NCBI RefSeq assembly: GCF_963675165.1
Contig: NC_087382.1
Location: 2,108,001 to 2,172,000, forward strand
Length of the DNA stretch: 64,000 bases
Reading direction: 5' to 3'
From: Halichondria panicea
Lineage: Eukaryota > Porifera > Demospongiae > Suberitida > Halichondriidae
The position numbers and the translations under genes were made by a program. The notes below the pieces were generated by a model. That model saw nothing but the letters and a program-made list of their open reading frames with translations. It was not told the DNA's origin and searched no databases. This document shows positions 22,801 through 33,101 of the stretch, one piece after another; position 1 is the first letter of the stretch; each line of letters opens with the position of its first letter.

Positions 22801-24163
22801 TGCTTAGAGCATACACAGGGTTTACATTATTGCTAATGGTGTTAACTCCCGTAAATGACAAGTTAGAATACACTGCGTAAATGATATTTTCACCCTCAAA
22901 ATTGTCAAATATGCTTGTATTAGTAATTATCAAAGTTGAGATCGCAACCGCAATCACTCCATTTTGTTGAGTGGCTCTGTTGTTTGTGAGCACAGAGTCG
23001 GAAATGTTCACAGGCACATCAGCAACAGAAATTACTCCACCAAAATCAGCACTGTTATTTTTAATCATGACTTTGGAGATGGATATAGTTCCAGTCAATA
23101 CCAAAATCGCTCCACCAGCGCTAGTTCCTCCATTACCAACTACAGCTTCATTGTCCGTTATATTACAGCTCAAGATAGATGCATTAACTCTGAAAAGTGC
23201 AATCGCTCCACCAGAGGCTGCCTTGTTGTTTGTTAACTCGCTATCGGATATTAGTAACTCTCCACTCAAAATCGAAATCGCTCCACCTGCTTTTTCAGCA
23301 CTGTTGTATGCTAGCTCACTGTCGGAGATTGAGACACTCCCAAACCAGATATTAATTGCTCCACCAACAATAGCACTATTGTTCAGTAGCGCACAGTTGG
23401 AAATGAACAAATTACTTTTGTAGGTGATAGATCTAATTGCTCCACCTCTTACATTAGCGATATTATTTGTAAAGTTGCTCCAACTGATAGTCACACTTGC
23501 AGAGACCACAAACACTGCTCCCCCCATTGTAGCAGTATTAGAATTGAACTTTGAATCATTAATAACAGTTTGATTTGAGTGAATGTTCACTGCACCACCA
23601 TCGTTACTGAAGAAGTCGCTCTTTTCAATGTACACATTATCAGCTTCAACTATCAATGCTCTGTCAGTGCTAGTGTTGTTCACGAAGAGAACTTGTTCAA
23701 TCGTCACAGTTACCGTACGAGTGATCCAGAGTGTACAAGCTTCCAACTTTAGCAATTTCAAGTCTACCAAATTGCATTGAGAAATGTTCATGTAGCCTGA
23801 ACTACTTTCATCACTTGCTCCAGTGAAATGCAAACCTTCGATACTCAATGCACTGATATTAGATAACTGCACTCTACCAGAATTGTTCAAATTGATAGTG
23901 GCATTTTGGCCAGCAATAGTCACCTCTGTGAAATTACAAATGTAAAGCATTTCACTTAATAAATGATCTCCAGGTAGAAAGCTCAAGGTGAGATTGTCTC
24001 CACCAGATAACAGGGCTGTTTGAACAAGCTGCTCGAGAGTGAAACAAGTTCCATTTTGATAGTCATTACACGAGTCGGTTGAATCCACTGGCACAATGTG
24101 ATAGTGCTCACTCCTGGTAACAGTAGCTAGGGTCAGTAGCAGCACCAACCAGGTACCGTGCAT
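19823..24163 (-). CDS. PMP-like beta-helix, multi-pass membrane protein, copy 1 (intact, 1446 aa)
   Basis: A single long coding exon. Signal peptide MHGTWLVLLLTLATVTRSEH. Residues about 60-700 are right-handed beta-helix coils of about 22-26 residues with repeated GGAI or GGGI turns and FxxN-type motifs (FFSN, FNSN, FTNN), the signature also used by chlamydial PMP proteins, and very many N-glycosylation sites. A Cys-rich stalk follows (about 880-990: CECPIGL, CKCDCDP, GVLCGECEPGL, CELCSN). About eight membrane spans cover residues 1000-1350, with GQWLPRCSKW and HRYWVGLLLF between them. A cytosolic tail of about 80 residues contains PAPPLPQ. The tail lacks a segment (CDP...ITPPII...) present in the paralogues. 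The architecture is that of animal and protist surface proteins of unknown function; adhesion or recognition is a guess. A 5' UTR intron is likely: acceptor CTTATAG ends at 24177, donor at 25032-25027. Start: the first ATG after that acceptor. Confidence 0.9.
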   Translation of the reverse strand: MHGTWLVLLLTLATVTRSEHYHIVPVDSTDSCNDYQNGTCFTLEQLVQTALLSGGDNLTLSFLPGDHLLSEMLYICNFTEVTIAGQNATINLNNSGRVQLSNISALSIEGLHFTGASDESSSGYMNISQCNLVDLKLLKLEACTLWITRTVTVTIEQVLFVNNTSTDRALIVEADNVYIEKSDFFSNDGGAVNIHSNQTVINDSKFNSNTATMGGAVFVVSASVTISWSNFTNNIANVRGGAIRSITYKSNLFISNCALLNNSAIVGGAINIWFGSVSISDSELAYNSAEKAGGAISILSGELLISDSELTNNKAASGGAIALFRVNASILSCNITDNEAVVGNGGTSAGGAILVLTGTISISKVMIKNNSADFGGVISVADVPVNISDSVLTNNRATQQNGVIAVAISTLIITNTSIFDNFEGENIIYAVYSNLSFTGVNTISNNVNPVYALSSRVEFNGPTTLSNNHGLQGGAIRAVQSQIYINAEGVVISNNTATFGGGVFLRESTLFVHYPIEISHNKAQNGGGIYAYSSEIEFDSKVTSGCIFNHQFVLCTCSDMEPVLFVSIIDRNDAQNGGGIYAVASNIKAFSHAHVHIKSNSANNSGGGIYLRQSSKIYILKQDVELEIGKTLVILEIYSNTAQYGGGIFVADSTESGVCRGEDVTTAGDLPQTECFIQTLDLYGFDNNSIKDGIPLIQAFLSLLMTGYNEEVKCLNSAVKYRNTFLTNNTASQSGADIYGGLLDRCTVDVSAELSSSDNGFEYLNNTVHYSSIASKAVRVKLCNTTKQTISVRKGQAFTISVMAVDQAGNPMNNAIIHSSVITESSRVDRLKEGQAQQEVGNQCTELEYNVFSQDSSAQVELYAEGPCNNLGISRQILNISFLKCECPIGLKPIMSSIECKCDCDPVLQQEYQITNCSEENGTIKLESNNNIWIGVTNTTNGSGYIVSNCTFDYCVLKPVNISLSNPDEQCAHNRSGVLCGECEPGLSLVLGTSRCELCSNTYLLLLLPFALAGIVLVAFILVFNITVATGTIHGLIFYTNILAANQSIFIPFHNPLTVFISWVNLDLGIEACFYDRMNSQAKVLFQIVFPAYLFLLMFLIIILSKYSDSFSKLLSNRNPVAALGTLVLLSYSKLLRFIIAALQYRVLDYPEGATKVLDFPNNSSDIVWLYDGNVQYFTPGHVPRFVFATIILTSGILFTVLLLFGQWLPRCSKWKLMKWTKNTYYNGFMDAYHAPFTPKHRYWVGLLLFSLIAHNLITALALDTSLPVLSAGSITVVLNIFKSQNYPVYKIRFNDLLETLFFLNLAILAYGTLYIGNINESQVIISNISMAVAFILFVVIVCYHCYEYILKTVPVLQNALKLRNMIPRVRKLEKYEMENETWTNADRYTDGAMEESDPDHSPDQLREPALDVLTPLTTEDYRPAPPLPQDNAPKVTHTVIDVVQK

Positions 24164-25032
24164 GTTCTCTCCGATACTATAAGATTACAAGCATATTTAA
24201 TTGCAAAACTATAGTACTATTGCTGCTTCTATATTGATATCAAAACTTAAAGCGGGTATATGGAGTAGAATAAGGTATTATGAGACGAAACCAGTTATGA
24301 GACAGCTGCAGGAATGCTTCAGCTATTCCGGCATTTAATTATAGTAATAACACTCCCACTCTATATGTTTCCAAAACAAATTTGGAGTTGGATGCTGTGT
24401 TGACAGAGATACCACAATAGTTTGTTTAAGTCCAGAATTTAATTGGAAAAAACATAGGTGCCAAATGTTTTGTAGTAGGTATCTGTTAAAACAAGAGTAA
24501 CTAATCGCTACACAGCAAAAATACATCTGTTATATGAGATGCATCATCGGAATTTAGTGTTAAAATGACAGAAATTTATGTCATTTCTACATGAAATTTC
24601 AAAAGATGCGTTTTATTAATTTATGTTACTGTAAACGAATGTGTTTTTACTGTGTATATTTTATATAAGAAGGCTTCAGATATATGCTGTTAGCCTATAG
24701 CCAATTAGCGTTAAAATTAGCAATGATGTCTCATAATACCCAAACCACTTTGAACACTAAATGCTAGCATTAGTTGCAAACAAAGTACTGTCACTATTTT
24801 TTTACTTACATGCAAAGCCTATTGACCATAGTAGTTAGTGAACAGGCTATTTAGCTCCCTCAAGATTACTGCAAGACATGCAGGGGGTCAGACACATTTA
24901 GATGTTTCATAATACCCTCTTACACCCTATACTATAGTTGTCTATAGATCTAGACACGTGGAACAAGATAATAGTCACCAGCAATATTTAATTGATAAGG
25001 CTCAATTACACAAGTTTGCAGTGTTAACTTAC
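24164..25032 (-). other. Probable 5' UTR intron and leader of beta-helix copy 1
   Basis: 13 nt of leader (24164-24176), then an intron whose acceptor (CTTATAG) and donor (GTAAGT, 25027-25032) are conserved at 54478-55347 upstream of copy 3. About 870 bp, AT-rich, with no coding signal. A GTGTGAGACTGTG-containing exon would lie just above 25033. Confidence 0.5.
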
Positions 25033-25130
25033 CTAATGGATATAAGCTTATAATTTCCTTTTTAGCTTTAATACAAGATCCCAACACAGTCTCACACACA
25101 CACACGTGTGAATACAGCAGTGGAGTAGAG
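25033..25130 (-). other. Candidate non-coding first exon of beta-helix copy 1
   Basis: On the minus strand, sequence ending TATCCATTAG directly before GTAAGT. The same block is conserved at 55348-55445. Copy 2 has a diverged version near 44733 in which the donor is lost. The 5' limit cannot be set from sequence. Confidence 0.4.
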
Positions 25131-25478
25131 AGGTAGGACTATATAGACCTATAGGTGTCTTCCACAGGCCATGCAGACAGTTTATAAACTGTACTATAGC
25201 TAGAAATTGCAAATAGCTGTAAAAATACCTTCTATGGATAACATTACTGCGTTTACTCATTCATTCGCAGAATTCGAAGAATTTTTGGGCCGCAGAAATT
25301 TCTCAAGGGCGTATAAAAGAAGAGAAGGCATGCAACAGCAAAAGAGTAGAGTTCAAACATGGGCGGATGAATGTGCATTGAATGTGCATGAAATGTTAAA
25401 AATAGAAATTTCTATTTTTAGCACTCATGCAAATTCCTACGTTCATCCGCCCACGTTTGAACTCTGCTAGCTACGTGT

Positions 25479-25530
25479 TAGCCTCGAGACCAGGCCGATT
25501 AAAATTTTAATCGGCCTGGTCTCGAGGCTA
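25479..25530. mobile_element. Minimal palindromic transposon, 52 bp, 9-bp target duplication
   Basis: A perfect 52-bp palindrome made only of two 26-bp TAGCCTCGAGACCAGGCCGA-type ends back to back. It is flanked by the exact direct repeat GCTACGTGT (25470-25478, 25531-25539). There is no internal sequence. Same family as 662-1237, 5005-5773 and 34447-34497. Confidence 0.85.
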
Positions 25531-25539
25531 GCTACGTGT

Positions 25540-26519
25540 AGGCCTTGCTCAATTATGCTCAACATTAATTTTGCCTATTAGTCTAGTCTCCAAGTCCACC
25601 TATTAGTCTTTAATTCTTACCAATTATTAGTCTTTAATTATTAACCATTAGTCTCAATAAAAATCATCAACGAGAATTATACTACAACATCACAGACGCT
25701 TCTACATAATCATCTAAGGAACTATAATTATTGGTGAAAAAAGCTTAGAAAAGAGTCAACTGATCTAGACTATAGTAGTATCTAGCACCTTCCATACGTA
25801 TATACTCAGTATAGCCACCACGTGGCCTGTTTGTAGCTCCCATTACAAACACTTGTTTTATCGATTCCAGACCTTCCATTTCTGCATGTAAGCAGTTGGT
25901 TTACGACACGAGCACTGGCGTTACTCTGTGCTTGTGCGTGTGTGTGTGTGTGTGTGTGTGCATGGCAAGGACCCACGGTCTATAGCCACCACGTGGACGG
26001 CTGGCATAATGCTCAATGCTCCACTGCACCTATTAGTCTTAAAATTATGCTAGCATAATTGGGCAAGGCCTAGCTACGTGTACTGATATAATTATATATA
26101 TAGTGGAGTCATAATTATAGATACATGCAGTATAATTATAAAGAGGGATTGGAAACGATGTTACCCTCAAAGTACCATCCGTGTTTCCCCGCGGTTTTAA
26201 TCGAGGCTTACTTTCAACGTGGGGGGTCTAAACATGAATAATTCATGAGAATTGTTTTTGCTGTCTGTAAAAAGTCCACGAGCAGTTCTGCTGCTAAACA
26301 CCAAATACTTGTGGCCATTTGGGACACAGCACACTACTTAGTGACACAACCTTAGCTATATCAAGATCATAGTAGCTAAACGAACACAACCACACAAAAC
26401 CTGCTCTGTGTTAGACTAGCTAATTCACGATAATCAAAATTATATTTTCTTTGTTTTCAAATGATACTCACCATCAGGGGGCATTTGTTAAAGTGTTAGA
26501 GGGGTCTTTGATACGCATG
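25540..26519. other. Non-coding stretch
   Basis: Contains a short (GT)n tract (25935-25962) and several tandem CTATTAGTCTT motifs (25560-25650). GCCACCACGTGG occurs twice (25813, 25985). No exon recognised. Confidence 0.4.
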
Positions 26520-27677
26520 CATTAACTATGATTAGACTCAATAAGTTTCCCGGGAAACTTCCCCAGGGTAGAAAGCGACTGAAACACGGATTATTTCTGA
26601 GCTCTACGTACATAGACTTCATTCCGTTGCCGATTCCCTTCTCCTCTATCTATGGTGGAGTTGCATGCCCTCTCTTCTTTTATACGCCCTTGGTATCACT
26701 GCATGCAGTATAGCTGTCATCAGATATTAGGCAAGTCCAACGGCTTTAATTCCTTCGCTTATTATACATGTATGCTTGTGTATTTGCTGTTCCCAGAAAA
26801 CCCATTTGTTTCTATAATTAGTATATATAGGGTAACCCTGCTTCCTACTCGTACAGTGTCATTCATATTCACTACCATTAACCTCCATTCTATATCCAAT
26901 AATTATACACGGTCTGATATTAAATCATGCATGCATCATTCTTTGCATTTTTCCCAGAATTATGCATACACCATGACATTGTGTGTTTAAGAACATAATT
27001 TAATTTGCGACTGAATAATCTTCGGTATTGTGTGTGTGGCCATTATTCCACTGACATGCATTGGTATTGGCTCAACCAGGTAGACAATGACCTCATTAGC
27101 TACTTTGTTGTTCTCTCCTGCATGTATAATTATGTGCTGTGCATAAAAAAAGTATATCTTTAATTAATAGTCACCAGCTTTGTACCCACAATGCATGCAT
27201 GAAGTAGTATAATTATACAGTTGATAAAAGCCTATAGTCTACCATGAACATGTTGTAGCCTCATAAGCAGTCACCACCTTTAACTTCCGAGTCCATCTGA
27301 AAGGGTGTCAGCATTTAATGTTGACCACCTGTATGTTTGAGATTTGCAATTGGCCACTTCTAAACCTGATCCCATGCAGGCAATATTCTCCCTACTTCCC
27401 TATCACTCGGCTCTTAGTCACCACATGCAAGACACACGTTGCTATCCAGACAGTGACCACAACACATGCACACCTGACAGTGACCACAAATTAACACACA
27501 CGACGGTATACTGCTGCATGCACAAGTACACAATGTGATATGGGATATAGGGTTAAGTGATACCACTTCCTGTTAATTATAATGCAATGTAGAACATGCA
27601 CACCACACACACCACACACACCACACACACCACACACACTACACAGAACACACACACCACACACACCACAGAACACA
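26520..27677. repeat. Segmental duplication, copy of 57225-58764 (left part of unit B)
   Basis: Near-identical to 57225-58764, apart from a 345-bp insertion at 57,905 in the other copy. Begins GATTAGACTCAATAAGTTTC and ends in a CACACCACACAC microsatellite running into the solitary receptor exon. Non-coding as far as I can see. It shows that 27677 and 32258 were adjacent before the large insertion. Confidence 0.8.
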
Positions 27678-27886
27678 CACTCTAAAAACAGCGGTGTGCA
27701 CGTCACACCAAATATCTTGCACACCACACAATTTGGTGTGACGTGCACACCTTTAGCATGGTGTGCCAACTTTTAGGTGTGCATGGCACACCATGCTGTG
27801 AATTAGGTGTGTCATTTGGTGTGGTAACCTGAAAATGGTGTGTCACTTTGGTGTGCTAACAAAACTGGTGTGCACCAACTGACGAA

Positions 27887-28330
27887 TGGTGTGCTGGATT
27901 CACACCATTAAAGATGGTGTGTCATAATTGGTGTGCTGGATTCACACCATTAAAGATGGTGTGTCATAATTGGTGTGCTGGATTCACACCATTAAAGATG
28001 GTGTGTCATAATTGGTGTGCTGGATTCACACCATTAAAGATGGTGTGTCATAATTGGTGTGCTGGATTCACACCATTAAAGATGGTGTGTCATAATTGGT
28101 GTGCTGGATTCACACCATTAAAGATGGTGTGTCATAATTGGTGTGCTGGATTCACACCATTAAAGATGGTGTGTCATAATTGGTGTGCTGGATTCACACC
28201 ATTAAAGATGGTGTGTCATATATTGGTGTGCTGGATTCACACCTCTTTTGATGGTGTGCTTTCTCTGAAATGGTGTGTCATATCGGTGTGCTGGATCCAC
28301 CATTAAAAATGGTGTGCTGGATTCTCTTTT
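27887..28330. repeat. 42-bp subterminal repeat array, GGTGTGCTGGATTCACACCA units
   Basis: Eight near-identical 42-bp units plus degenerate flanking ones. Each unit contains GGTGTG in both orientations. Because 42 is divisible by three, the array gives an open frame of repeated 14-mers (MVCHNWCAGFTPLK), which I regard as accidental. Probable transposase-binding sites. Confidence 0.85.
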
Positions 28331-28669
28331 TATGGTGTGCTTTTTTAATAATTATAATTGCTAAAATTATACACGTACATTCTCAAACATAATCATCATA
28401 CCCAAACCAAAATATTGCATTATGACAAACACTATAATTATTGTTTTGTACAAGATAATATATGGAGCTATGAATTGTATGCTACATCCGAGTTCACCAA
28501 CAACGATATAGTTTCCAGAACCACTGTAGGGACATAAGATAATTATCATTATGTATGCAGCTACGATGATATAACAAATGTTTTTATGACTATTAAGATG
28601 CCAACACATACAGACATCGAGCGACGAAACCACTACATACAGAAACACAAACACATATTCTTGTACACA

Positions 28670-29690
28670 ATCCACAAATACACCCCAGCGACGAAGTCGA
28701 CTGACCAAGGCCAGTGTAACTGACAACTGGTGTACACAACACACCCCAGTGACGAAGTCGACCGGCCAAGGCCAGTGTAACTGACAACAGAGGACACACC
28801 ACATAGACGCACGCTACAGTGTATTAAACTTATCTTGCAGGTCCATAATTACTTGAATTCAGTTGAGCACCATAACCTGTAAGATTTGTACAACCAAATT
28901 ATAAATGTACATTTGTATTCTGTACACATATTGTACGTACTGATCCACAAACACACACACACACCCCAGTGACGAAGTCGACTCACCAAGGCCAATGTAA
29001 CTGACAACTGGTGTACACAACACACCCCAGTGACGAAGTCGACCGGCCAAGGCCAGTGTAACTGACAACAGAGGACACGCTACAAGCACACACACACACC
29101 ACATAGACGCACACTACAGTGTATTAAACTTATCTTGCAGGTCCATAATTACTTGAATTCAGTTGAGCACCATAACCTGTAAGATTTGTACAACCAAATT
29201 ATAAATGTACATTTGTATTCTGTACACATATTGTACGTACTGATCCACAAATACACACACATACCCCAGTGACGAAGTCGACTGACCAAGGCCGGTGTAA
29301 CTGACAACTGGCGTACACAACACACCCCAGTGACGAAGTCGACCGGCCAAGGCCAGTGTAACTGACAACAGAGGACACGCTACAAGCACACACACACACA
29401 CCACATAGACGCACACTACAGTGTATTAAACTTATCTTGCAGGTCCATAATTCAGTTGAGCACCATAACCTGTAAGATTTGTACAACCAAATTATAAATG
29501 TACATTTGTATTCTGTACACACATTGTGCGTACTGATCCACAAATACACACACACACCCCAGTGACGAAGTCGACTGGCCAAGGCCAGTGTAACTGACAA
29601 CTGGCATACACAACACACCCCAGTGACGAAGTCGACCGGCCAAGGCCAGTGTAACTGACAACAGAGGATACGCTACAGACATGCAGACCA
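28670..29690. repeat. Tandem repeat of about 295 bp inside the CACTA-like element
   Basis: Three full units and one partial, with periods of 300 and 293 bp between TCAGTTGAGCACCATAACCT landmarks. Each unit holds two copies of a CCCCAGTGACGAAGTCGAC block, an (AC)n tract and a TACAGTGTATTAAACTTATC block. No convincing coding frame. Confidence 0.85.
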
Positions 29691-29816
29691 CATTACACAC
29701 ATCGCGTATATTAAACTTATCTCATGGTCCCATAATAAAATCCATCCATATCCCATAGGCAACATGAGCTTTACCACGAGGCAGCACTGGTGGGCGTGTC
29801 TAATTTAATTGCTAGT

Positions 29817-29828
29817 TGCGCATGCGCA
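29817..29828. promoter_or_regulatory. Perfect NRF1 consensus inside the transposon
   Basis: TGCGCATGCGCA, an exact palindromic NRF1 site. About 165 bp downstream, TTTGTGAG is followed by GTAAGC, a good donor. This looks like the promoter and first exon of a captured host gene. Confidence 0.45.
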
Positions 29829-29829
29829 T

Positions 29830-31100
29830 TTAAAATATTTAGGCGTGAAACCATGTGTCTTGTAGCTGACTGGCTCTAGCTACTGCTGCACTGACTGTAC
29901 GTACGTCCTGGCTGAATCCTACTATCTTATTTATGGCTCTGCTTACTACCCCAAATAACTATCTGGGACACATACCGACTTTGTGAGGTAAGCTAACTAA
30001 TTCAGTTCCGTTAGAAATTCATAGTGATTCGAATTGATGTCTACCTGTACCTTTGTGTGGGATCTTCATAAGATTATTAATAACCCAAATGTTATCGATC
30101 CATGTTATCTATTTGTCCCAATTGCAACGTGCCTTTCAGCTCTTGGATATTGCAGCTCTTGTATACAGGAGTTTCTGTAAAATGTGTGTGTTTATACTTC
30201 CGGCAATTTACTCTTGTAGGGGAGATCTTCAAGCAAGAAACTTAGCCTGTGCCTGCATTCTATACTGACTGTCGAACTGGTAGGATCCTCAATGGCTAAT
30301 TATAACACGAAAACCCTATAGGACACATTCTGTACATTGATACAGTTACTTCTCTATACGGTACGGTATAGTGATGGTGTCGTGTGGTGGTGTCGTGTGG
30401 ACAACACTATCAAGTATAGGTATTTCATGTTGCATTAGCAACGTGCTTTTTAGTTCTTGTAGGAGGTTCTGTAAATTATTGTGTGTGTTTATATAATTAT
30501 GTCAGTGTATGTGTGATCCTTCCAGCAATTTACTTGTATACGCGTACGGGGGATCTACAGACGTGACACAAGGAATCCTGTGCACTTATAATACATAGCT
30601 AAGCTAACTCGATATACTGATTGGAGGATCCTACTATCTCAATGGCTACCAAGAAACCCTATATATACATTCTGTAAGTTCCTTCACTGTTACAGTGTGG
30701 ATCTGAGAAGTGTGTTATCTGTTTGTCCCCACCAGCAACTATAATATATAGGTTCTGTGTTTTATGTCATTGTATGTGGATCCGAACAATTTATATACTT
30801 GTCAACTCTTGTATTATATAGGGGGGATTTTCAGTCGTGAAACACAAGGAGGAACCCTGTGCATTTGTAGCTGACTGCATTCTACTACTGACTGCTTAAC
30901 TGGATCCTATCTCAATGGCTACTAAATTTTAACTTCGTAAGTTAATAATAATTATTATAATCCTTTACATTTTCAGTTAAAATTCATCCAATAGGGATGA
31001 TGTTGTATTGGATCTAATCTATGCTGCATATAACACTCCATATCAAATCAAGTAAGTATTTATATATACATTTTATCTGTTTGTTCATATGTCTTGTATA
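29830..31100 (+). other. Exon-like relics of a captured gene, degenerate
   Basis: Promoter-like start, donor GTAAGC near 29989, then three diverged repeats of a segment around TGACTGCATTCTA...CTGACTG...GGATCCT...CAATGGCTA (30250-30300, 30590-30650, 30870-30930). A short exon-like piece at about 31000-31050 can be read DDVVLDLIYAAYNTPYQIK before GTAAGT. No continuous frame, so I list it only as relic. Confidence 0.35.
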
Positions 31101-31271
31101 CGTCTTGTATACTAGGAAGGAGATGTGTATATTTATACTTCGGTGCGCAAGTGCATAATTATAGACTGCTACAGCTGCTCAATGTAAGTTTTCATTCGTG
31201 GATTTGCAAAAATAATATTGCTTGCATATATATATACGTATAGGGGATGTGCGCTTGTGTGTCAATGGATA

Positions 31272-31475
31272 GTCCAGTCACAGCGAGGTTGATCTCTCTG
31301 TATTCCCAGAACCTCCTGCTACAGATCATACAGGTTTGTATGTTTGTTGTGACTTCATAGTTCATCACCACATGCAGGAGAAGACTTGCTACCATTAGAA
31401 AAAGTGAAGAATGCAATCACTGCTGACTGGTACAGTCTGGCAATACAGCTGGATATCGACTACAAAACTAGAAAG
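31272..31475 (+). pseudogene. Death-domain exons captured in the transposon
   Basis: Two exons in phase: 31272-31333 and 31378-31475 (acceptor GCAG, donor GTAGG). The second reads EDLLPLEKVKNAITADWYSL then AIQLDIDYKTRK. The W-x-x-L(A/G)-x-x-L pattern with the preceding hydrophobic helix is the core of Death domains, homotypic adaptors in apoptosis and innate immunity. A stop codon lies just before the first exon and no continuing Death-domain helices follow 31475, so it is a fragment, not a working gene. Identification rests on pattern only. Confidence 0.55.
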
Positions 31476-32257
31476 GTAGGAAATCTCATCTAAATGCTTG
31501 CATGTATCTCATGTTTTGTTTTTACAACGCAGGTAACAAAAGCGCCCTAAACAGATACTAGTTTAGTGAAACAGGACATGCACAAGTACGTTAATATATA
31601 TGGTGTTGTATACGTTTTCGTGAATTTGTCGAGGTCAGCTCAGCTTTTTAGTTATGTGTTTTTCAAAGTTGTGATCGTATGTTGGTCGCCATGTTCTGTG
31701 GCAAACAATAATAATATTATTATTACATAATTTTATAGTCGTACAAAATTAAAATGTTTACGTATTTGACATGCAGAATCAAGTACAACTGGATACTCGT
31801 AGAGATGAAGTCTTGGTGATGAATAAACACAAAACAATATACCCGTGAAGAAAACAGAAGTGAAGTCCTTGTGATGAAGAAACAGAACAGGCAATATACT
31901 CCTGAAGAAAACAGAAATGCAAAGTCCTTGTGATGAAGAAACAGCAGAACTGAGAAACAGAACAAACATGTATGACATTGTAGAATAGTTTACTTTTATT
32001 ATTCTTTTTGTACAATTTTGGCCTGTTTTTGGCAGTGTGCAATTCACACCAGTACTGAAATAGCACACTAATTTAGGTGTGACCCTCACACCGTTAATAA
32101 TCTAGCACACCAATTTAAGTGTGACAGTCACACCGATTGTAATGTGACGTGCACACTAAAATTTTGGTGTGCACGTCACACCAAAACTGGTGTGTGTATT
32201 GGGACAAATGTGGCACACCAAATTTGGTGTGCTGGGCACACCAACGTTTTTAGAGTG

Positions 32258-32437
32258 CACGACTGGTTCTGGCCACCATTGACGAGTGCTGGAGCTCCTC
32301 TCCCTCACAAAGACCAACCACACAACAACTCAAGGAGACACTGCAAACATCGCTATTACCAGCCATTAAATGGCAAGTATCAGTTCTGTTGACAAGAATG
32401 GACAAACAGTGTATAAGCAAATGACTGCATGCCTATA
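32258..32437 (+). pseudogene. Solitary last exon of the TGF-beta receptor-like gene (relic B)
   Basis: Reads RLVLATIDECWSSSPSQRPT and QQLKETLQTSLLPAIKWQVS, the C-lobe end of a type I receptor kinase. A 5-bp insertion (CTGTT) in the tail shifts frame. Its 5' border (acceptor CAGAACACA) was split off by the 4.58-kb transposon, and no other receptor exon is nearby. Confidence 0.85.
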
Positions 32438-33101
32438 ATTATACTGTAAACCCTTTAAAATCAAAAAGAGGTGCTGCAAATATCTTTTACTGCTTTTTTT
32501 TTGTGTCAATTATTTTTGTCCCCTTATCATTCACTCACATTTCACTGAACTATAATATACTAGTGCACAAATGGGGGGAAGTACTGTGTAGGGTTGACTG
32601 AGCCGCTCAAACACCAACAAGGTCAAGTTCAGATAAGTTGGTAAGAGTTCGTGCACTGAACAGCGTGCAACAGCGGTTCAAGATAATGATTGATTCAACC
32701 ATGCATAGATCAACTAGATCAACTAACATATGCACAAAACAATAACATAGACTGTAAATACTAACTACAACAAAGACAGTGGAGCAGAGGCTCCCATAAT
32801 TACACAGAGGGCGCTACTAGGAGCAGGCCGCTGGCTATACTAGAGCACAAGCAGTAAAGAGAACTATATAAAAGAAGTAATAGTATTAGGAACCCATGCA
32901 TGTGCAATTAATTAAACAGTACACAATACAGGAGTACAGGAAATGACTAATGAAGTGATTAACTAGCTACTAGCAAAGTCATTAAAAACTGAATCTACAT
33001 AGTCCACAACAAGTCGATGAATATAATTGTGCATGCATGCAGGCTCACAATAAACAATGAAAACAAGCTATAACAGTAATTTTTTGTTTACTGTTTACTG
33101 T

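Larger units (their letters stand above)
27678..32257. mobile_element. CACTA-like transposon, 4.58 kb, with subterminal repeats and captured sequence
   Basis: Terminal inverted repeats CACTCTAAAAAC at both ends, continuing into GGTGTGC-rich subterminal repeats in both orientations (27693-28340 and 32038-32245). The organisation of CACTA (En/Spm) elements is similar: CACT ends plus arrays of a short transposase-binding motif. The unit at 58.75 kb shows the uninterrupted target (CAGAACACACGACTGG). The flanks here (CAGAACACA / CACGACTGG) imply a 2-3 bp duplication. No transposase gene is recognisable. The interior holds tandem repeats, an NRF1-type promoter motif with a donor-bearing exon, and Death-domain exons. 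I infer a non-autonomous element that has taken up host sequence. Confidence 0.75.

Noticed and set aside
27887-28240. CRISPR-like direct repeats
   Set aside because: Units are directly tandem with no unique spacers, and the setting is an animal genome inside a transposon.
27914-28306. 130-codon frame of repeated MVCHNWCAGFTPLK
   Set aside because: An arithmetic product of a 42-bp repeat (14 codons) in the subterminal array of the transposon; the repeat is palindromic and varies without regard to frame.
28367-29700. Cys/Val-rich frames repeated on the minus strand
   Set aside because: Frames through (AC)n tracts and a 295-bp tandem repeat; they begin and end differently in each unit.
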